A stretch of DNA of 64,000 nucleotides from Agarilytica sp045430345 (lineage in GTDB: Bacteria; Pseudomonadota; Gammaproteobacteria; Pseudomonadales; Cellvibrionaceae), in NCBI GenBank assembly GCA_045430345.1, contig JAILXT010000001.1:744001-808000 (forward strand), read 5' to 3'. Both the position numbers and the translations under genes were made by a program. Positions within the stretch are counted from its first letter, which is position 1, and each line of letters begins with the position of its first letter. Positions 34,344-43,824 of the stretch are shown one piece after another. The notes under the pieces were generated by a model. That model searched no databases. It was given only the letters and a program-made list of their open reading frames with translations, and had not been told where the DNA came from.

Positions 34344-35080
34344 TGAACCCGGTGCTCACTTTAAACAATGTTGAAACATATATTCATCAATACCATATAT
34401 TGCAGGGTGTTTCGTTTATCGTCCCTGAAAACGAAATTACGATGCTATTGGGACGAAACGGCGCGGGGAAAACGACGACCTTGCGAAGTATTATGAAAAT
34501 GTCCCCGTCGCGTAGTGGCGATATTGTGTTACATGGGGAATCTACCGACCAGTGGTCCACTCGGGATATTGCCCATAGTGGCGTAAGTTATATACCAGAA
34601 AATCTTGGAATATTTGGTAGTCTCACCGTCTTTGAAAATATGCGGGTTGCCGCCAAGCGTGGTCCAATCAATGAAGATAGACTTAATTGGATTTTTGGGA
34701 TTTTTCCAGAAATTAAAAAGTTTTGGCATTGGCCTGCAGATCGTCTGTCTGGCGGACAAAAACAAATGCTGGCGATATCTCGTGCACTTATAGAGCCCAC
34801 GAAATTGCTGATTATGGATGAGCCAAGCAAGGGCCTCGCGCCGTTTATTATCGAACTATTAATCGAAGTTATTCATGAACTTAAACAACTTAAAACGACG
34901 ATGCTTATCGTCGAGCAAAACTTCCGCTTCTCAAAATCTATCGGCGATAATGTCGTGGTGATGGATAACGGTAAAGTTGTGTGCCAAGGCACAATGGAAG
35001 ATTTTTCAGCGAATGAGGCGATGCAAATAGATTACTTGGGATTAAACTTGGCGGATCACAAACGACATGAATATGAGTGA
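34343..35080 (+). CDS. Liv-type ABC transporter ATPase (LivF-like)
   Basis: The 245-aa ATPase has Walker A GRNGAGKTT, signature LSGGQKQM, Walker B LLIMDEPSKGLAP and the H-loop neighbourhood LIVEQNFRFS. It starts within the stop of the LivG-like gene (overlap at 34343), consistent with coupled translation. It forms the heterodimeric motor with the preceding protein. Confidence 0.93.
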   Translation: MNPVLTLNNVETYIHQYHILQGVSFIVPENEITMLLGRNGAGKTTTLRSIMKMSPSRSGDIVLHGESTDQWSTRDIAHSGVSYIPENLGIFGSLTVFENMRVAAKRGPINEDRLNWIFGIFPEIKKFWHWPADRLSGGQKQMLAISRALIEPTKLLIMDEPSKGLAPFIIELLIEVIHELKQLKTTMLIVEQNFRFSKSIGDNVVVMDNGKVVCQGTMEDFSANEAMQIDYLGLNLADHKRHEYE

Positions 35081-36089
35081 TTCCGAACGCCTCAACCCCA
35101 TTGGTGAATCTTGGTGGACTCACCCAGATACTACAGCGTGGCTACTGATCCCGGGCGTTATGGCGCTATTCTTGGGGTTTATTCCAGAGGTATCAGGCTG
35201 GGCGACGCTCACGATCGCTGGTCTTGCTATGGGTGTAATGCTCTTTATTATGACTGCGGGCTTTAATATTGTCTTTGGTTTGATGGGGGTCCTTAACTTT
35301 GGCCACAGTATCTTTATCAGCCTTGGTGCCTATGGTGGGTTCCTCGTTGTTAACCATAATATTGCCGCCCTACTTTCAAATAATATTTATATTAATTTAA
35401 TGCTTGTCGTATCGGCCATTTTGTTTGCAATGATTTTTGTGAGTGCTGTAGCGGTCGTTTTTGAACGTTTACTCATACGGAAAGTATACAAAAGTGAATT
35501 AATGCAAATACTGATTACGATGGGTGGTTTAATCGTGATCGAACAAGTTATTTATATGATCTGGGGGAACGAAGGTGTCATTATTCCTAAGCCCGCGGCT
35601 CTACAAGGTGGCTGGGCGTATGGCGATTTTGTGTTTGAAAAGTATCGAATATTGGCCGTGGTTGTCGGCCTATTTCTTTTTGGTTGGCTTCAGTTAATTT
35701 TTAAACGCACGAAAATAGGGTTGGTTATCCGTGCCGGTGTTGAAAACCGCGAGATGGTCGAATCCTTCGGTTATAACGTCAGTCGACTATTCACCGTGGT
35801 GTTTGTTGTTGGTGCTTCCCTTGCTGCGATGGGTGGTGTTTTGTGGAGCTTCTATGAAGAAGAGGTTTCCGCTCAGCTAGGACAAAGCATGATGGTCGCC
35901 GTGTTTGTCGTCGCGATATGTGGCGGGCTGGGTTCTATTATGGGCTGCTTTGTCGCCGCACTACTAGTGGGTTTACTTTCAAACTACGTTGGTTACGTTG
36001 CTCCCGATTTTGTTCACTACTCTACCATTGCGTTAATGATTGCCGTGCTAATTTGGCGCCCTAGGGGCCTGATCCCTTTGAGTAACTAG
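35067..36089 (+). CDS. Liv-type ABC importer permease (LivH-like)
   Basis: The 340-aa integral membrane protein has eight or so transmembrane helices with the LivH blocks GFNIVFGLMGVLNFGHSIF and GGLGSIMGCFVAALLVGLL. It overlaps the LivF-like gene by 14 bp. A long polar N-terminus of about 25 residues precedes the first helix; the ATG at 35073 would be six bases further in. Confidence 0.92.
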   Translation: MNMSDSERLNPIGESWWTHPDTTAWLLIPGVMALFLGFIPEVSGWATLTIAGLAMGVMLFIMTAGFNIVFGLMGVLNFGHSIFISLGAYGGFLVVNHNIAALLSNNIYINLMLVVSAILFAMIFVSAVAVVFERLLIRKVYKSELMQILITMGGLIVIEQVIYMIWGNEGVIIPKPAALQGGWAYGDFVFEKYRILAVVVGLFLFGWLQLIFKRTKIGLVIRAGVENREMVESFGYNVSRLFTVVFVVGASLAAMGGVLWSFYEEEVSAQLGQSMMVAVFVVAICGGLGSIMGCFVAALLVGLLSNYVGYVAPDFVHYSTIALMIAVLIWRPRGLIPLSN

Positions 36090-36097
36090 GATTCCAT

Positions 36098-37168
36098 ATG
36101 CGTCGTTCTCTATTTTCTGAAAGTATTCCGAATAACCGCTTACTCCAGCTGGGGCTCTTGGCGATTATGATATGTTTATTTTTAAACCCATGGATATTTG
36201 GGGGAAGCAAGGCCCTCTTAATCGCTGGTAAGATTTGCGTATTTATACTCCTTGTCGCGAGCTATGACTTGTTAATTGGCTACACCGGTATTATCTCCTT
36301 CGCTCATACGATTTTCTTTGCAATGGGCGCGTACGGTGTTGCTATGGCAATACAATGGATTGGCCCAAGTTGGTACGCCTTAACCCTGGGAGGCGTTGGG
36401 GCTTTAGTCGCGAGTGCGGTAGTCGCTTTTCTGCTCGGGGTTGTCAGTTTTCGTGTTAAACGAATATTTTTTGCCATGATCACGCTAGCAATTGCCAGTG
36501 TCTTCGCGATATTTATTAATCAAAATTATGGCATTACCGGAGGCGAAGATGGGTTAAGCGTTAAGTTGCCCTCGCCATTAAAGCCCTCTTTTAAATTGCT
36601 TGATGAAAAGCTATTTGGTGTTCGTATCTCAGGGAAAGTTGTTGCGTTTTATCTCGTATTTAGCTGCACGTTCTTAATGATTTTGATGATGTTACGTATA
36701 ACTAAGTCGCCCTTTGGTCGTATACTTAAGGCCATTCGAGAAAACGAATTCCGCACTAATGCACTTGGCTATACTAGCAATATTTATGTGATTGCTATTC
36801 TGGTAATGTCTGCCTGCTTCGCGGCACTAGCTGGCGTTATGCTTGCAGTGATCAACCGCTATATCAACACCGATATCACCGTTTCCATGCAGGTAATGAT
36901 CGACGTTTTGCTGATGGTGGTGATTGGGGGGATGGGGACAGTCTATGGTGCAGTTTTCGGTGTAACCTTGGTCATCGTTGCACAAAATTATATTCCCTCT
37001 CTTTTAGGGTTTGCGACATCCGCTACAGTGGATACACCTTTCGCGGTAATGTTTGAGCATGAGCGCTGGTTGTTTTGGCTCGGTCTAATATTTATTTTGA
37101 GCGTGTATTTTTTCCCCCAAGGCATCGCCGGCAGACTGGAAAAGAAAAACGCTTTGCTCGGGGACTAG
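36098..37168 (+). CDS. Liv-type ABC importer permease (LivM-like)
   Basis: The 356-aa membrane protein is the second permease. It has the LivM blocks SYDLLIGYTGIISFAHTIFF, FGRILKAIRENEFRTNALGY (the coupling helix region) and VIGGMGTVYGAVFGV. It lies 8 bp after the LivH-like gene and ends the operon. Confidence 0.92.
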   Translation: MRRSLFSESIPNNRLLQLGLLAIMICLFLNPWIFGGSKALLIAGKICVFILLVASYDLLIGYTGIISFAHTIFFAMGAYGVAMAIQWIGPSWYALTLGGVGALVASAVVAFLLGVVSFRVKRIFFAMITLAIASVFAIFINQNYGITGGEDGLSVKLPSPLKPSFKLLDEKLFGVRISGKVVAFYLVFSCTFLMILMMLRITKSPFGRILKAIRENEFRTNALGYTSNIYVIAILVMSACFAALAGVMLAVINRYINTDITVSMQVMIDVLLMVVIGGMGTVYGAVFGVTLVIVAQNYIPSLLGFATSATVDTPFAVMFEHERWLFWLGLIFILSVYFFPQGIAGRLEKKNALLGD

Positions 37169-37207
37169 TCCTTCGTTCGTTATATTATTACAAGGCTAGC
37201 GGCGGTC

Positions 37208-38062
37208 TTAATACATAATCTGCTTAAGATCCTCGAACTTTTGCTCGATAAGCGATAACCGTTTATGCGCTTCAATCGAATGAAGCCCTTTTGGAAATTT
37301 TCTCAGGTACCCCACGAGAAACTGTTTGGCGCGCTTTAAGAAACGTTCTTTTGAACGACGGTCATCCGCATAAATATAGTATTCCCACTGCTCTTCGCAC
37401 AACCCAAAACATTTGTTGTCTTTCAAGTTTCTGTCTTTTCTTTCCCATACCGGTAATAACGTTCTTAATGCGTCATCATCAGGGTAGGATATTAGTGCTT
37501 TATTTAACTGTGGCAATATTGTCTTCACGGGCTGCGTCATATCAGAAAAAACTTTAATCAAATGTCCCCCGGGGTGGGATAAAGCAATAACACTTACCGA
37601 GTTATCAGAGTCAGTTTTATCTTGAACATAGAGCCAGTGGTTAGGTAAAACCGGAGCGTCGAACGTTATCCTGTGTTTGGTGCGATTTATTTGGGTAATC
37701 TTCGGCGAAAGGCGTTTAACCTGCCCCTTTAACCCCATGCTGCACAGAAAAAATCGAACAGAATCGGCATTGAAACTTTCATTAACTACGACTAGCTCGA
37801 GTGTCTCATCGCTCCGCTCGACATAGGGTAAAGTGCTGTATTTCGCGTAATCGACCCGCTTTGACGGGTGACTTTCTAGCCTAACAAAGCTTGTTGTGCC
37901 TTTTGCGTAGATCCCTTGGTCTTTAATCGACGGCGTGGCATTACGTAAACCGAGCTTCGCAAAAATGGATTGAGATGATGAGAAAGTAGAATGTCGCACT
38001 TCGTAAATCCTTTTAACATAATGATATTTTAGGGTGAAACTACAACTATCCTGAACTGACAC
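37208..38062 (-). CDS. Orphan protein at the end of the minus-strand cluster
   Basis: The 284-aa protein starts at GTG 38062; a later GTG at 37999 has a better RBS (AGGA) and cannot be excluded. The first part looks beta-rich with NESFNADSVRFF and NHWLYVQDK, while the C-terminal 90 residues are helical and charged (WERKDRNLKDN, RSKERFLKRAKQFLVGYLRKF). No signal peptide and no known family. It is on the same strand as the six genes upstream but separated by 176 bp, so membership of the cluster is uncertain. Confidence 0.55.
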   Translation of the reverse strand: MSVQDSCSFTLKYHYVKRIYEVRHSTFSSSQSIFAKLGLRNATPSIKDQGIYAKGTTSFVRLESHPSKRVDYAKYSTLPYVERSDETLELVVVNESFNADSVRFFLCSMGLKGQVKRLSPKITQINRTKHRITFDAPVLPNHWLYVQDKTDSDNSVSVIALSHPGGHLIKVFSDMTQPVKTILPQLNKALISYPDDDALRTLLPVWERKDRNLKDNKCFGLCEEQWEYYIYADDRRSKERFLKRAKQFLVGYLRKFPKGLHSIEAHKRLSLIEQKFEDLKQIMY

Positions 38063-38238
38063 CCGTTAATGCAAATACACCGTAATTCTATCAAATGATG
38101 ACACCAGCGATACTGGCGTTACATAATTATGTGAAGTGTTTCTGCAAATCAACTAAAGCAATTATCGCAAATCGTCCTACGCACGATCCATTTTTCCCTA
38201 TATGCTCCTAAAATTCGAAAGAGTCAAATAATCACCCA

Positions 38239-39099
38239 TCATTTATGGATCGGCTCAGATACGTTCGCAACGCAACGAATACCCGCTCCTGCCCCGGTAT
38301 TATCTGGCTTAAATTCTAGCCGCGCGTAAAGCACATTAGTCTCACCACCCATCGCGAAACCACGGGTGACTTTTTTCTCGATCCCGTATTCATCTACCAT
38401 TTTTTCGCTAGGCCCTGTCGGGTTGGTCTCATCTTCGTATGGATATCGACTCAAATACCAATCCAATACCCATTCCGTCACGTTATTAGTCATATCATAA
38501 AGCCCTAAGGGATTGGGTGGCCAGGAGCCGGGAGGAACTGTAGAAAACCCCACTACGGAAGGGTCACTGACGTTTCTCCCCCGTTCAAATTTTCCGTTAT
38601 CAGTTGCATAGGCAACGTCAAGACCACGACTTCGGGCTGCATATTCCCATTGCGCTTCAGTAGGTAAATCAATGGGTAAATTAGTAAGCCCACCTACCCA
38701 CTGACAGTAAGCCCGCGCTTCTTGCCAAGTCATACCAGACGCTGGATAATTTGGGGCATAATGTTTTCTGTGGCGCCTATTTTTTGCGATTAAATTTAGA
38801 TTTTTGGCGGAGGTATATAAATCGAGCTCTTTTAGTGTGATCTCGTATTTTTGAATATGAAAGCTAGTCAGTGTCACATCACGAACAACTTTGTCGTCGG
38901 AAGCATGATTGTAGTAATGATGATGGCCATTTTCGTCAACGTAGCCTGCATCGCCCATCTTGAACCTGCCTCCTTCGACATAAACTAAACTATCTAGCGT
39001 CTTTTGTTTGAGCCAGCCCAGTTCCGGAGATGTTGCTTGACTTGTTTTGCCACACCCACTCAGTTGAGCGCTCAATAAAAGTACCACAAATAGACGCAA
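38239..39099 (-). CDS. Formylglycine-generating-enzyme (SUMF1/PvdO)-like lipoprotein
   Basis: The 286-aa protein starts at TTG 39099, forced by the lipoprotein signal LLLSAQLSGC that follows. It has the FGE-sulfatase fold: VEGGRFKMGD, MTWQEARAYCQWVG, LPTEAQWEYAARS, LYDMTNNVTEWVLDWY and AGIRCVAN. The two copper-binding cysteines of true FGE are not obvious, so it may be a non-catalytic or PvdO-type member. Members of this family occur in several envelope and secretion systems, including type VI secretion regulation. Its start lies 2 bp after the stop of the alternative frame described at 39102. Confidence 0.85.
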   Translation of the reverse strand: MRLFVVLLLSAQLSGCGKTSQATSPELGWLKQKTLDSLVYVEGGRFKMGDAGYVDENGHHHYYNHASDDKVVRDVTLTSFHIQKYEITLKELDLYTSAKNLNLIAKNRRHRKHYAPNYPASGMTWQEARAYCQWVGGLTNLPIDLPTEAQWEYAARSRGLDVAYATDNGKFERGRNVSDPSVVGFSTVPPGSWPPNPLGLYDMTNNVTEWVLDWYLSRYPYEDETNPTGPSEKMVDEYGIEKKVTRGFAMGGETNVLYARLEFKPDNTGAGAGIRCVANVSEPIHK

Positions 39100-39101
39100 G
39101 A

Positions 39102-39281
39102 TTAATTCGCTCCAATATTGTTTAGGTGGTTGTTGAGCTCCAGAATGTGTTCTGGCGGCGCGTTTGCATAAACCGGGTCAAGAGAATATGCAGGCAGCAA
39201 TGTTCTTGGCAGATCCGACCGATTGTGGGCCGCACTGATTAAAATATCTGTATTATCACGATCGTTTTCAGGGAGGTCAGC
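39102..39281 (-). other. Out-of-frame 3' extension of the 1515-aa gene
   Basis: Directly after the UGA of the large gene (39277-39279), the +1 frame stays open for 59 codons to a TAA at 39102-39104. It reads ADLPENDRDN, then TDILISAAHNRSDLP, and ends NNHLNNIGAN, with no ATG, no internal stop and ordinary codon use. The shift point is TTC-AAA-AGC-TGA, in a run of four A. The next gene's TTG starts 2 bp after the TAA. This fits a missing true C-terminus lost through a single-base insertion or reached by recoding. Confidence 0.55.
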
Positions 39282-42200
39282 TTTTGAATGCCGATACTAT
39301 ATCGAATTTAAGTGCCTTAGCATCGTCTTCCATCCATTTTAAAAGGTAGTCCCGGCCAGGATCGGCGCTTGACAATTTTTCATACGTTTCTTCTCGCAGC
39401 TTTTCTTTCAGTTGCGCTAAATCCTCAGCACTTTTCTTTTTGTACCAGGGCATGGATTTGTCAAAAAAGTTTGAAATATTAAGGTGGAGTTGATAGTCCA
39501 CTCCACCGTGGTTTGAAAGCGTATCACCATTATTTTTAGGGAATCCAGAATCGCCAGCGGTGCTGAAGTTTTTGAAAAAATATTGAACGAATTCGTCAAC
39601 AGATCCATCATTTTCGAGTACGCCCTTTCCAAAAGGTCGAATGCTATCTACTTTTACGCCACGACAAGTTTCATACTCACACTTAAAATGAGCGGCAAAA
39701 ACGTATCGTTCCGTATCTTTATAATCAATTCCCTTCTCCCAACCTAGTAGAGCCAACGACTGATGATCTGCTTTCTTTAAAGTCTCATAAATGGGGGTTA
39801 AATCAAGGTCTTTATCTTTCGCAGATTGACTTTCATCAAACGAGTATTGGCTGGACATTGACTTCGTTCGAGAGGCTTTACCCAAATAGATAAGTTTTTT
39901 GCTTAGTTTTGGTCCTTGCGTATCCGACGTGAATGTATCAGATAAGGTTGCGTCTTCGTATAAATCAACATCACAAGGAATTGACTTCCAGTCGTAAAAA
40001 TTATTGCTTTCTTTTTGGTAGTTTTTAGTCTCTAGTTTTGTGCAACTCACAACAAAAATAAACTCTACGGGTGTGTTCCAATCAAATGTATTTACGACGA
40101 CTTTTGCCGCGTTGGCTTCTAGGCCATATTGGTTTCCTGCGTCAATTTCGTTTTGGAAAATATGGCCCTGAGAGTTCATTGCTGGCACCACATATGGAGA
40201 GTCCTTTCCGACCCGAATTGCAATGCGGACTCGCTTATCGCCTTTATATAGAGGCGGATAATCAAAATCTTTTGAGCGACTTTCCAAGAAGTATTTTTTC
40301 AGTAAGGATTGCTCTTCTGGTCGTTTCGCAATATCAAGGCCCACAGGAATGGTATTGAAGTGTGTTTCTAATATCGCATTGCCGTTTGAATCCAGATTAG
40401 ATCGAAGTGGAATCTCTGATTTTGTTGATTTGTTTTCACCAACCTGGCAAGTAATTTGAAAGCGCATATCATCCATGTATCCCCAATCATAATAAGATTG
40501 GGCAGAGCTGAAAAACCCCAGTCGCGTCGACCCAGCCATTGGTTTTAGGCCTAAATACGTGCGATCCCAAAGCTGGTAGAAGGGATGAAAAACACACCCT
40601 ACTTTCCCTTCATGTTGATGAACTGACTCGGGAAGCGCATTTAAATCAACTTTGGTAAGCTCCTTTGCTAGTTCCTTGTAAATCGGGCCTTCTACGTCAA
40701 AGCTATCTACTCGATTCACCTGAAATGACAAGGGGGCGATAGCCGCCATATTTTTATCGAAGACAATTAATACCTTGATTGGCGTAAAGGGCGTAATCTT
40801 ATGGGGTTTATTCTTAACGACTCTTCCCACTCGTACCCTTTTAGATGTTTCCGCAAATGAAATCCAGCGATTGTTCTCTTTGTAAAAAATCTCTGTATGC
40901 AAGTAATTTGTTTTTGAGTAGTTGCTAAATACTGGATTAAAGGTCTCACCAAATTCGGTGATATTGTCGCTGCCAAAATGATGAATTGGGAAATATTTTT
41001 GGTACTGGGTTGTAAGGTGGTCACGCATACTGGACTGCGGTGGATACGCCATCATATAGCCCCCGCCATAATGCCCTGCGCCGCCAACGGCTGCAGGCTC
41101 GGCGGTCTTGAGCTTTTGGGTGGCAAGCGTTTTGATTTTTGCTCGCTCTTGGGGTGAAGCCAGGCGATTGTTGTCAGATAAACCAAAGCTAAGGAGACCA
41201 CCAGAAGGCCCTAAAACATCCGACTCTCTTTCCATTTGATTTATCGCGTATAACCAATACGTATCTAACCGTAATATACTCAGTTCATTTAGAGGGTACA
41301 CCCATTCATCATTGAGTATAAAGTTTTCTATATACGCATCAATGTAGTATTTTTTGAGGCGTTGTTCGTAGGTTTCACCACCCTCGCTGTCAGAACCGCT
41401 CGCTGCACGCATCATAAGGCCAACTAGCCCCGCAATGGCTTCCGCGCGGACTCTAAACTGAGCGGCCCATTGTATCTCGCTGGATGCGCCGCCTTTGTCA
41501 CCGATACCGTCATAAAGGTCATCTATCAGGCTTTGATTCGCCACACTTTCGCGGGTCATCAAGTGTTGTTTTTTCTGATCTAACAAAAACATGGACAAAG
41601 TATTGTCCATAAAAACTTCGTCTATTGCAGCACCTAGACTAATGACTGCGCCAGTACTTGCTTTAGCCAATGCAATCCCGGCTGCGATCGGCGCGGTAGC
41701 GGGAATGACGGACATAATGCCAAGTGCAATATCCGTAGCTTGGCTGGCCATGGCCAATTCTTTATCTTGTTTGCCCAAGGTTTGTTGAACCGTGAGATTT
41801 CGGTAACGCTCTAGTGACCCAATACCCTCCCGAGACGCGGATACGTCGGAGGTTGCTAATACATAAGATTTTATCTCTACGCGGCGATTTTTTGCCCGGT
41901 TTATATCTGAATCATTCGGCGCTTTTGGGTCTGAATACGCAAAGCCTTGAGCTTCCACGCGCGATTGATCTACACCAGCGTCGATTAAGACATCAACAAC
42001 CGCTTGGGCCCGATCTTCCGAGAGCCTTTGGTTGTATTCAAAGCCACCAATATCACATGTATGTCCAGCCACAGATACTTTTTGATCTGGATGCTTCTCC
42101 ATTGCTTCCAATATAAGCTGGCACTGCTGAACCACTTGAGTGCGAAAGCCATCGTTCACCACGGCCTGATCAAAATCAAATTCTCCCGAGAGTTCAACAC

Positions 42201-43824
42201 TTTGCTTCACTTCCACCTTTTTTAGTGTATGGAAATAATCTTGTGCAACATATTTGTAGTTGTGTTTGGCTTTACTTAATTCGGGCAAAACGTTATTGAA
42301 ATAAAGAAAACCGTCCTTTCCTAGTGCATGGGCACTAGTCCCAAAATCCACAATGTTTATGGCTTTCCCGAACAAGTCAAGTCCTGCTTTGGGTAATCCG
42401 ATTTTCCCTGAAATGGTTTTTTCATATTTAGCCAAATCGTCCGCGCTGTTTTGCGGAATTTTGAAATATTCTTCCTTCAGAGCCTCTTTCCAAGGTTTCA
42501 AGCCATCTCCAGATATAGCTTCCAAGTAATCTTTACGAGCTTCCCGAAAGCCCTTCCAAGCATCGAATCCTTCTTTTGTGGCGAAAACAGAATCTAACGT
42601 TGCTTTAACTTTGGGGTCTTTCTCCAGTGACTCGTGTAAGGCTTTACCTATTTTCCAAGCTAAAGTATGTTTTCCGTTGTATTGCTCGCCATCTTTGTCG
42701 TAAGTTTCTATATCGGTCGCAATTAAGTTCGCCGCTAGCTGGCTTTTTCCTTTCATTACCGACCAGCTAGTACAGTAGTCTACGAAGCCTTTGGCCGGAG
42801 CTTTAGATGAGGCGCTTATCGAAGCTTTGTCGCCTTTCTCATAGGTATTTCCGCTTACGTTTTTTACTTCATGTTTTTGAGGAAGCGATTTGGCCTGGTC
42901 TAGTAAATGACTGTAAAAACGCGGGTATTGCGTAATTAAGCTTTCTTCTACGGAGATTGGGTCGCAGTTAACAATATCGAATTCACCAGCGGGGTTTTTG
43001 ATATCAAACCGCACCATTTCGGCCAGTTCATATATCGGTTCGCCCATGTCATTAGTTTTGACAATATTGCTATTCCATCGGCTTTTTGATGCATCTATAA
43101 CTTCTTGTTTTAGTGGTATAGAAAACTTATAAAGTCCTTCTGGAAGAGAGTTTTTAGTGCCGAATAAAAACGCAATATTGATGTTGGCGTCATGCTGTTC
43201 AGGCCACTCTTGAACCTTATAACTACCATTAGGCATAGTGATTTTAAGCGGAGCATCTGTGTTTATTTCGACACTTTTATTAATTGTGACCATCAGCGCT
43301 CTTGTTTTTGCTAAAACAAAGGCCTTAATCTTGCTTCCTGGCTTTAGTTTGTCGTACCACGCTTTATAGGATCTATCGACATCTTTATCGCCTATTACAC
43401 TTTTTGGTCTGCGTAAGTTTTCAAATGGTACGCTTTGAAGTTTTAGGGTTTGAGCCGCTTCACCTGGTTTGAACGTGGAAACCATCTTTACCATTTCTTC
43501 AGCCCAAGCATTACCTTTAGCGCTAGCAAGATAACTTATGGCGTCAGAAGGAGGAATAATGATGGGTCTATCTTTATGAGCATGAAAAAGCTGCCGAACA
43601 TCTAAGCTCCCATCTCCTTTGAGGGTATTAAGCTGCCCGTTTTTATCACTTCGCAATACCACTGGCTTGCCGTTTTCTGAGGAGGCTGATTCTGGGTCTT
43701 CTGTAAAAACGACGGTATTCACAAGAGGTGCTAGCTTGCTCACCGGGTTGTTTTTCGAATAGTACCCTGTAAGGAGATAAATCCCTGGGAATTGACTTTT
43801 TGTTGCCTTGGCTTTTCCAGTCAT
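39277..43824 (-). CDS. Large 1515-aa protein with central OmpA-type domain
   Basis: Residues about 540-655 form an OmpA/MotB peptidoglycan-binding domain (VSVAGHTCDIGGFEYNQRLSE, QSRVEAQGFAYSDP, NRAKNRRVEI). Just after it, around 695-735, lies a hydrophobic pair of segments (IMSVIPATAPIAAGIALA, STGAVISLGAAI) that could enter membrane. The N-terminal 530 residues and the C-terminal 780 have no known family. There is no classical signal peptide. Its start overlaps the preceding lipoprotein gene by 4 bp (ATGA). A toxin or surface structural role is inferred from size and neighbours. Its C-terminus may be truncated by a frameshift. Confidence 0.75.
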   Translation of the reverse strand: MTGKAKATKSQFPGIYLLTGYYSKNNPVSKLAPLVNTVVFTEDPESASSENGKPVVLRSDKNGQLNTLKGDGSLDVRQLFHAHKDRPIIIPPSDAISYLASAKGNAWAEEMVKMVSTFKPGEAAQTLKLQSVPFENLRRPKSVIGDKDVDRSYKAWYDKLKPGSKIKAFVLAKTRALMVTINKSVEINTDAPLKITMPNGSYKVQEWPEQHDANINIAFLFGTKNSLPEGLYKFSIPLKQEVIDASKSRWNSNIVKTNDMGEPIYELAEMVRFDIKNPAGEFDIVNCDPISVEESLITQYPRFYSHLLDQAKSLPQKHEVKNVSGNTYEKGDKASISASSKAPAKGFVDYCTSWSVMKGKSQLAANLIATDIETYDKDGEQYNGKHTLAWKIGKALHESLEKDPKVKATLDSVFATKEGFDAWKGFREARKDYLEAISGDGLKPWKEALKEEYFKIPQNSADDLAKYEKTISGKIGLPKAGLDLFGKAINIVDFGTSAHALGKDGFLYFNNVLPELSKAKHNYKYVAQDYFHTLKKVEVKQSVELSGEFDFDQAVVNDGFRTQVVQQCQLILEAMEKHPDQKVSVAGHTCDIGGFEYNQRLSEDRAQAVVDVLIDAGVDQSRVEAQGFAYSDPKAPNDSDINRAKNRRVEIKSYVLATSDVSASREGIGSLERYRNLTVQQTLGKQDKELAMASQATDIALGIMSVIPATAPIAAGIALAKASTGAVISLGAAIDEVFMDNTLSMFLLDQKKQHLMTRESVANQSLIDDLYDGIGDKGGASSEIQWAAQFRVRAEAIAGLVGLMMRAASGSDSEGGETYEQRLKKYYIDAYIENFILNDEWVYPLNELSILRLDTYWLYAINQMERESDVLGPSGGLLSFGLSDNNRLASPQERAKIKTLATQKLKTAEPAAVGGAGHYGGGYMMAYPPQSSMRDHLTTQYQKYFPIHHFGSDNITEFGETFNPVFSNYSKTNYLHTEIFYKENNRWISFAETSKRVRVGRVVKNKPHKITPFTPIKVLIVFDKNMAAIAPLSFQVNRVDSFDVEGPIYKELAKELTKVDLNALPESVHQHEGKVGCVFHPFYQLWDRTYLGLKPMAGSTRLGFFSSAQSYYDWGYMDDMRFQITCQVGENKSTKSEIPLRSNLDSNGNAILETHFNTIPVGLDIAKRPEEQSLLKKYFLESRSKDFDYPPLYKGDKRVRIAIRVGKDSPYVVPAMNSQGHIFQNEIDAGNQYGLEANAAKVVVNTFDWNTPVEFIFVVSCTKLETKNYQKESNNFYDWKSIPCDVDLYEDATLSDTFTSDTQGPKLSKKLIYLGKASRTKSMSSQYSFDESQSAKDKDLDLTPIYETLKKADHQSLALLGWEKGIDYKDTERYVFAAHFKCEYETCRGVKVDSIRPFGKGVLENDGSVDEFVQYFFKNFSTAGDSGFPKNNGDTLSNHGGVDYQLHLNISNFFDKSMPWYKKKSAEDLAQLKEKLREETYEKLSSADPGRDYLLKWMEDDAKALKFDIVSAFKS

